18,366 nucleotides of DNA, taken from NCBI GenBank assembly GCA_009602725.1, contig WELB01000166.1:55159-73524 (forward strand), given 5' to 3'. The stretch is from Spirogloea muscicola. Taxonomy: Eukaryota; Streptophyta; Zygnematophyceae; Spirogloeales; Spirogloeaceae. Of this stretch, positions 14,516 to 18,366 are shown one piece after another. The first letter of the stretch is position 1; each line of letters starts with the position of its first letter. The notes beneath the pieces were generated by a model, which was not told the DNA's origin, searched no databases, and saw only the letters and a list, made by a program, of their open reading frames with translations. Position numbers and translations under genes: made by a program.

Positions 14516-15057
14516 CTAGACGAAAGTCAGAGACTGCCGCTAGAGCACGGCCACTAGAGCACGGCCAGCAAGCTGGTGTCAGCTGACGGTGACACCGGAA
14601 GTCGGGGGGGGGTGGGCAGATGAACCAGGCCCCAGCCTTGGGCCGCGTCGGGAGCCGGCCCGGATGACGGGGCGGGCACGGTGGTCCCCACGAGGCCCCA
14701 GCGCCACGTGCCGCGCCCCTGGCCCGAGCCCCACGTGCGGTGACGGCGCGCCCGGCCTACCGGGGCCTTCCCGGCCGCTCGATCGCTGTCGACGACCGGC
14801 CCGGCAGCTTCTCGGCAGCCGCCGCCGCTAAGTCCCCGCCGATTTAACCATACCCCCCCCAGCCGTCCGAAATGCGGTAGCGTCTTCCACCAAGTCCCTC
14901 CGACGCCCCGCCGCCTCCGCCGCAGCCGCCGCCGCCGCCGCCGGCGGCAGTTGGCTCCGCCGGCGCCGAGAGCGCGCGCGCGGTTTCGAGCCTCGCGGCG
15001 TCCAGCGGCGACGCCGGTCGGCCTTTCCCCGCGCATCAGGCCGTTGCCGCCTTCAGG
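14516..15057. promoter_or_regulatory. GC-rich region upstream of a small gene
   Basis: Very GC-rich with CpG, CCG and GCC runs (14900-14950) and a C8 tract near 14853. Frames on both strands are low-complexity (Arg, Gly, Pro) and do not look coding. It is best read as 5' flank or 5' UTR of the gene starting at 15058, but an upstream exon there cannot be excluded. Confidence 0.35.
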
Positions 15058-15628
15058 ATGGGGTACCACTCGTCGAGCCACGGCAGCTTCTGGCACAGCC
15101 GCTCCTCGACCTTCCACCTCCTCCCGTCGGACCACTTCAAGCCGAAGGACGCGCCGCAGGCCGCCTGCGTCGAGCAGGCGTCGGACGCGAAGAGGCAGGC
15201 TGCCATGCTGCAGCTCGTCAGTGCTGAGAAGCCCAACTTGCCGCGCCTTAGGATGCCGGCGAGGCCCCTCTTCGAAGGTGAAGCTCCACTGTCAACACCA
15301 TCACAGAGACTGCGGTCTTCCTTCAAGTCTCCTAGTCACAGTCGTTTCGTCTTCTGAATTGTCGGGACAGGCCCTAAGGCTTGAAAGCCACTGGCACTCC
15401 ATAATTTAGCAGCGTAGTGAATGGAGGCCGGAAGCTTGTCAGTGTTGCAGTTCGCCTGTTGACAATCTGGTGATCACTGAAGGGTGAAGTTGAATCACGT
15501 AGAAGATGAGTTGATGGGTCGCTGAGTCAATGAGTGCCCGCTGTTCTGAAGATTGCCAGCAGCTCACAAGGTGTCATATACATGCAGGCGATGGAGATGC
15601 CAGCAAGGACGGCAGCAGCAGCGATTGA
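15058..15628 (+). CDS. Small two-exon gene, unknown function
   Basis: Exon 1 15058-15277 ends at a gtgaag donor in phase 1. Exon 2 15588-15628 follows a catgcag acceptor and restores the frame as GDGDASKDGSSSD-stop, giving 86 residues: a His/Ser-rich start (GYHSSSHGSFWHSR), HLLPSDHFKPKDAPQAA, a helical stretch (EQASDAKRQAAMLQLVSAEK), then RMPARPLFEG and an acidic tail. High GC at third positions supports coding. Reading straight through the donor would end instead at a stop at 15355-15357. The minus strand has an equally GC3-rich frame here (SDGRRWKVEERLCQKLPW), so strand is not certain; the acceptor that fits in phase favours plus. I do not recognise the family. Confidence 0.4.
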
Positions 15629-16249
15629 GGGTGTCACTTTCTCCTAGTGTGAGACTGCATAATTTAGAGGTAAGGCAAACGTATATCTGACGTCATCATC
15701 ATTGTCGTCGTCGTCGTTGTTAAGCATTGCTTTGCATGTTCCTTGTGAAGTACATATGTAGTATCCTTGATGAAAAGTATTACAGTACCTACCATCAGAA
15801 TTGCCTGCGAGGTTGGGTTGCAGATGACCACAATTGCATACATTCTGATTGATTTTAGATACATATCTTGCAGGTCAATTGTACAGTCGGCAACTAGAAC
15901 CTCCACATGTAGAGCATGTGGCATTTTTGGCCCGACCTGCCAGACATCTGGGAGGACACTCATGGCCTTGAAAGTAGCTAGATTGATACCCTGTTAATTA
16001 GGCTTTAGTAGCTTCTAACTCTCAGTGCCTCATGCATTGGCATGCAAGTACAAGATTCTTGTGGCCTCTGTGAAGGCACATCAGCATCATATCATGGACA
16101 TGTAGATATAACCTGCGGACATGCAATTTGTCTGTAGTGCTTCTCAGACATACCGACGCTCATGCTCGTAAGCATTTATCAGTCACTACTCACGAGCCTG
16201 ACAACCTGCAAATATTCAAAAGCTAACGGGAGCTTGTGGTGTTAAAGAG
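15629..16249. other. AT-richer region without a confident gene
   Basis: A short TCG/TTG trinucleotide stretch lies at 15703-15720. On the minus strand an acceptor-like cctcccag at about 15949 opens a frame (VWQVGPKMPHALHVEV, LVADCTIDLQ) to a gtaggt donor near 15792, possibly an exon of the same minus-strand gene as the next feature. No homology recognised. Confidence 0.25.
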
Positions 16250-16503
16250 TTACATTGGCACGGTGCCTGGAAGGTCCTCAATTGCACACACCACTTGCAA
16301 AGCCACCGACTGGCCTGCTTCATCAATCTTTAGCAGCACATTGGAGAACCACCTCACATCTTACTAAAAAGCATTTACAGTATGCAAGTTTTGGGAAATG
16401 GTCGTTTATCCAGTCATAGTAGCTGTCAAGGTCGTGCATATGAGCACAGTAGTGAGCACTGTACTGCAAGTGCAGCATTATCGTCAGCTGATCAAGGTCC
16501 CTA
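16250..16503 (-). pseudogene. Coding-like minus-strand blocks, unknown, with a 19-nt frame break
   Basis: After a cctgcag acceptor at 16504-16506 the minus strand encodes RDLDQLTIMLHLQYSAHY, then CAHMHDLDSYYDWINDHF, PKLAY. The frame then closes, but removing 16360-16378 (gtaaatgctttttagtaag) would continue it as VRWFSNVLLKIDEAGQSVAL, QVVCAIEDLPGTVPM to a stop or an aatgtaact donor at about 16254. Composition is that of a real globular protein. Either this is a degraded gene or TE with a small disruption, or the 19-nt piece is an extremely short GT-AG intron. Family not recognised. Confidence 0.35.
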
Positions 16504-16639
16504 CTGCAGGTACTGAGGAGCTAGCAGCAGGCTTAGCAATGAAGGGGTATATGCATGTTTGCCCTTGCACGGCCTTATATCCAGTCACATCTGAAAACAA
16601 TGGGCATAGAAATATGCTGGTAGTCATCAGCTACGGGTT

Positions 16640-16740
16640 TTGCTCAAGAGGGTGACGGCCCTGGAGATCTGCAGAGTCTTCATATATTTTGCAGTTATTG
16701 CAAAATCTCGGTCCACTTTGCAGTACCTATCCCTGACTAT
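16640..16740 (-). other. Possible upstream minus-strand exon
   Basis: Following gagctgccag, the minus strand encodes RDRYCKVDRDFAITAKYM, KTLQISRAV before closing; it has the same protein-like composition as 16250-16503 and could be an earlier exon of the same gene. No splice pairing could be fixed. Confidence 0.25.
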
Positions 16741-16829
16741 CTGGCAGCTCATCAGTCACCTCCCTTTTGAGGGGGTGAAAGAAACACCAACGCTCCATTT
16801 GCAGTCTCGGACAAGTGAGAGCTACTCCC

Positions 16830-17050
16830 CAAATGGAGCGATGGCTGTGATAGGCCAGCCCAAAGGAAACAGCTTCTTTCCAATGCAAGGCATTGGCTGT
16901 GAGCGGCCAGCCCATAGAAAGGAACAGAAGACAAAGCCCAAAAGACAGGATGGACAAGGTCCAAAGAAGAAGGTGCTCGCCCATTGAGAAGAGGGGCTGG
17001 CAAAGCCAACCCAAAAAGAATGGACAATGTTCAAAGCCGAAGAAAGCCAA
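16830..17050 (-). repeat. Retroelement 3' tails, subtype B, minus strand
   Basis: Reading down from 17050: ggctttgaacattgtccatt, TTTTTGGGTTGGCTTTGCCA, GCCCCTCTTCTCAATGGGCG, followed by a second diverged unit (ggaccttgtccatcctgtct, ctatgggctggccgctcac) and a third (gggctggcctatcacagcc). Confidence 0.6.
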
Positions 17051-17285
17051 AGGCCGCAGCCGCAAAACGCAACCCGAGAGCAGCTTAAGGCCAGGTGGAG
17101 CTATGATGTCTTAATGCAAGAAAGCTTTCCACAACGGGACAATGAAGGAAAAGCTCTCCAAGTGTAAGTGGGATGGCTTTGAGAAAACGTAGACATGAGA
17201 AACTCTTTCAGTCGAAGCGATGACTGTCATTGACCAGCTACAACAAGAATAAACAAGGATATGGAAGTAAGCTCATCCAAAAGGG
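17051..17285. other. Spacer without recognised content
   Basis: No coding block, tail or other repeat recognised between the tail arrays. Confidence 0.35.
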
Positions 17286-17289
17286 GCGA

Positions 17290-17360
17290 GGGCTGTGAAA
17301 GAAGTGGCTGTGAAAGCCAGTCCGAAAAGACTTGAGAAGGGGCCGAAAGAGCCAAAAAAA
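17290..17360 (-). repeat. Diverged retroelement 3' tail
   Basis: On the minus strand cggccccttctcaagtcttt, tcggactggctttcacagcc and ctcgccccttt. Directly beside a plus-strand coding fragment, another inverted pairing. Confidence 0.45.
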
Positions 17361-17367
17361 AGAAAGG

Positions 17368-17545
17368 TCTTCCGCATGCGGCTCTCCGTCTCTCGCCAGC
17401 GCTCCCTGGCTCACGCAGTCTACTCGGCGAGCAGGTCGCGCTATGGCTGCTGCCTCTGGGTCTCGACGGAGTGCCTATTTCCTTTTTTCTTCTTCTTCTA
17501 TTTCCCAGCTGCGAGTTACTCGGACTTGCTGCCGAAAAGAAAGCG
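17368..17545 (+). pseudogene. RLE retroelement 3' end, frameshifted
   Basis: VFRMRLSVSRQRSLAHAVYS, then a frame change to RYGCCLWVST (equivalent to RAMAAASGSR out of frame), a CTT/TTC-rich insertion near 17480-17505, then PAASYSDLL. The TTTTTTCTTCTTCTTC tract is absent from other copies. Confidence 0.5.
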
Positions 17546-17554
17546 CGGCCAGAT

Positions 17555-17705
17555 TGACTGGTCGCTAGGAAAGGCCAGCCCAAAGGAATGGACAAGGTCA
17601 GAAGGAATCGGAAAAGCGAAGAATGAGCTCGCCCAAAGCAGAGAGGGGCTGGCAGAAGCCAGCCAAAAAAGAATGGACAAAATCCAAAAGAAGGGAAACA
17701 CACTA
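17555..17705 (-). repeat. Two retroelement 3' tails, minus strand
   Basis: Unit 1 (17705-17625): ttttggattttgtccattct, tttttGGCTGGCTTCTGCCA, GCCCCTCTCTGCTTTGGGCG. Unit 2 (17620-17555): cttctgaccttgtccattcc, tttGGGCTGGCCTTTCC. The first resembles the tail at 14430-14515. Confidence 0.6.
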
Positions 17706-17794
17706 GCTAGGCATCGAGACAACTAGACATGACGGAACCACACGAAGTTCAAAACCCGCGGGTGAGCAACATCAGGGCAGAGTAGCTCGAAGCT
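17706..17794. other. Short spacer
   Basis: No gene or tail recognised. Confidence 0.3.
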
Positions 17795-18239
17795 GGAAAG
17801 AAGAAAGTGCTCGCTCATTGAGAATAGGGGCTGGAAAAGATGCAGCCGGACGAGACCCGGAAGCAGCTGAAAGATAAGAAAGTCCATCCCAAAGGAACGG
17901 ACAAAGAAGGACAAGGTCCGAAGGTGCCGGGTCGACTGGGACGGGTTAGAGACGGAAAGCGCGGCCCAATTGACGGGCACGGGCTAAGAAGAAAGGGCTC
18001 GCCCATTGAGGATAGGGGCTGGACAAGCCAGCCCAAAAAAGAATGAACAAAGAACGAGAAGGGGGCCAGAGGAAGCCAGAGGAAGCGCTAAGAAACCAAA
18101 GCACACAAAGAAAGAAAAGACGAAAGTGCTCGCCCATTGAGAATAGGGGCTGGAACAACCAGCCCAAAAAAGAATGATCAGAGTACGAGAAGGGGGCCAG
18201 GGGAAGCGCTAAGTAACAGAAACAAAGCTGCGACGAGAC
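17795..18239 (-). repeat. Tandem array of retroelement 3' tails, minus strand
   Basis: Reading down from 18239: a full tail with TTAGCGCTTCCCCTGGCCCC and GGGCTGGTTGTTCCAGCCCC (18235-18118). A second follows with GGGCTGGCTTGTCCAGCCCC (18100-17985), then degenerate units (17960-17860) and a last TCCAGCCCCTATTCTCAATG (17850-17795). This is the best-preserved array and belongs to the coding end that runs off the window. Confidence 0.7.
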
Positions 18240-18366
18240 ACTCAGTAACCCCTGCTAAGCAGCCGCAGATCAGAGATGCTGGGCTCCTGGAAGTGGGTCC
18301 CCTGGCCAGAGCCAGAGGCAGCAGCGAGGGCTCTGCCGGCACGAAGGTGCAGCGCCCGGGCCATGG
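18240..18366 (-). pseudogene. RLE retroelement 3' end, cut by window edge
   Basis: Minus strand: MARALHLRAGRALAAASGSG, QGTHFQEPSISDLRLL, SRGY, stop. Very similar at nucleotide level to 14285-14410 on the plus strand. It probably continues beyond 18366. Confidence 0.65.

Noticed and set aside
14554-15135. 193-residue Arg/Gly-rich minus-strand frame
   Set aside because: Typical of chance frames in very GC-rich DNA; opposite to the better-supported plus-strand gene.
15036-15326. Minus-strand frame with KWSDGRRWKVEERL
   Set aside because: Protein-like, but it shares third-position bases with the plus frame, so high GC3 is uninformative; no splice join found, whereas the plus frame has one.
1-18366. 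CRISPR array, tRNA, rRNA or bacterial operons
   Set aside because: Regular spaced repeats, cloverleaf or rRNA signatures were not seen; gene structure is eukaryotic.

Overview
This is nuclear DNA from a eukaryote, most likely a green microalga. The genes are intron-rich with GT-AG splice sites and high GC at codon third positions. Telomere-like CCCTAAA tracts are of the plant/algal type, and TGTAA motifs (the usual chlorophyte polyadenylation signal) lie shortly after two stop codons. No bacterial operon structure, rRNA, tRNA or CRISPR was seen.

The window has three blocks. (1) 1-5500 is a graveyard of retroelement pieces. It holds many 5'-truncated 3' ends of one non-LTR (LINE-like) family whose C-terminal domain looks like a restriction-like endonuclease (RLE), each normally followed by a roughly 100-bp tail with a hairpin. 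It also holds broken pieces of a Ty3/gypsy-type pol (integrase, RNase H) and a perfect 141-bp inverted repeat. (2) 5600-12100 is a gene island with three genes I can rebuild exon by exon: a 12-exon radical-SAM gene of the arsenosugar (ArsS) family (+), a 3-exon TEN1 homologue of the telomere CST complex (-), and a 3-exon PRKRIP1 spliceosome-protein homologue (+). arsS and TEN1 converge; TEN1 and PRKRIP1 diverge from a shared 551-bp GC-rich region. (3) 12600-18366 is again retroelement rich. It contains the longest RLE domain (13236-13848), a telomere-repeat insertion whose empty paralogue lies 0.3 kb away, a small two-exon gene of unknown function (15058-15628), coding-like minus-strand blocks near 16250-16740, and tandem tails up to the window end, where another RLE copy runs off.

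The three recognised genes do not form a pathway: one is arsenic metabolism, one telomere end protection, one pre-mRNA splicing. The strongest unusual signals are the abundant solo or tandem hairpin tails with truncated RLE domains, the head-to-head fusions of these fragments, and the dated telomeric insertion. Single N positions at 5785 and 10884 mark places where the assembly is not reliable; the first lies in arsS exon 1. All gene models were read by eye and no database search was run.
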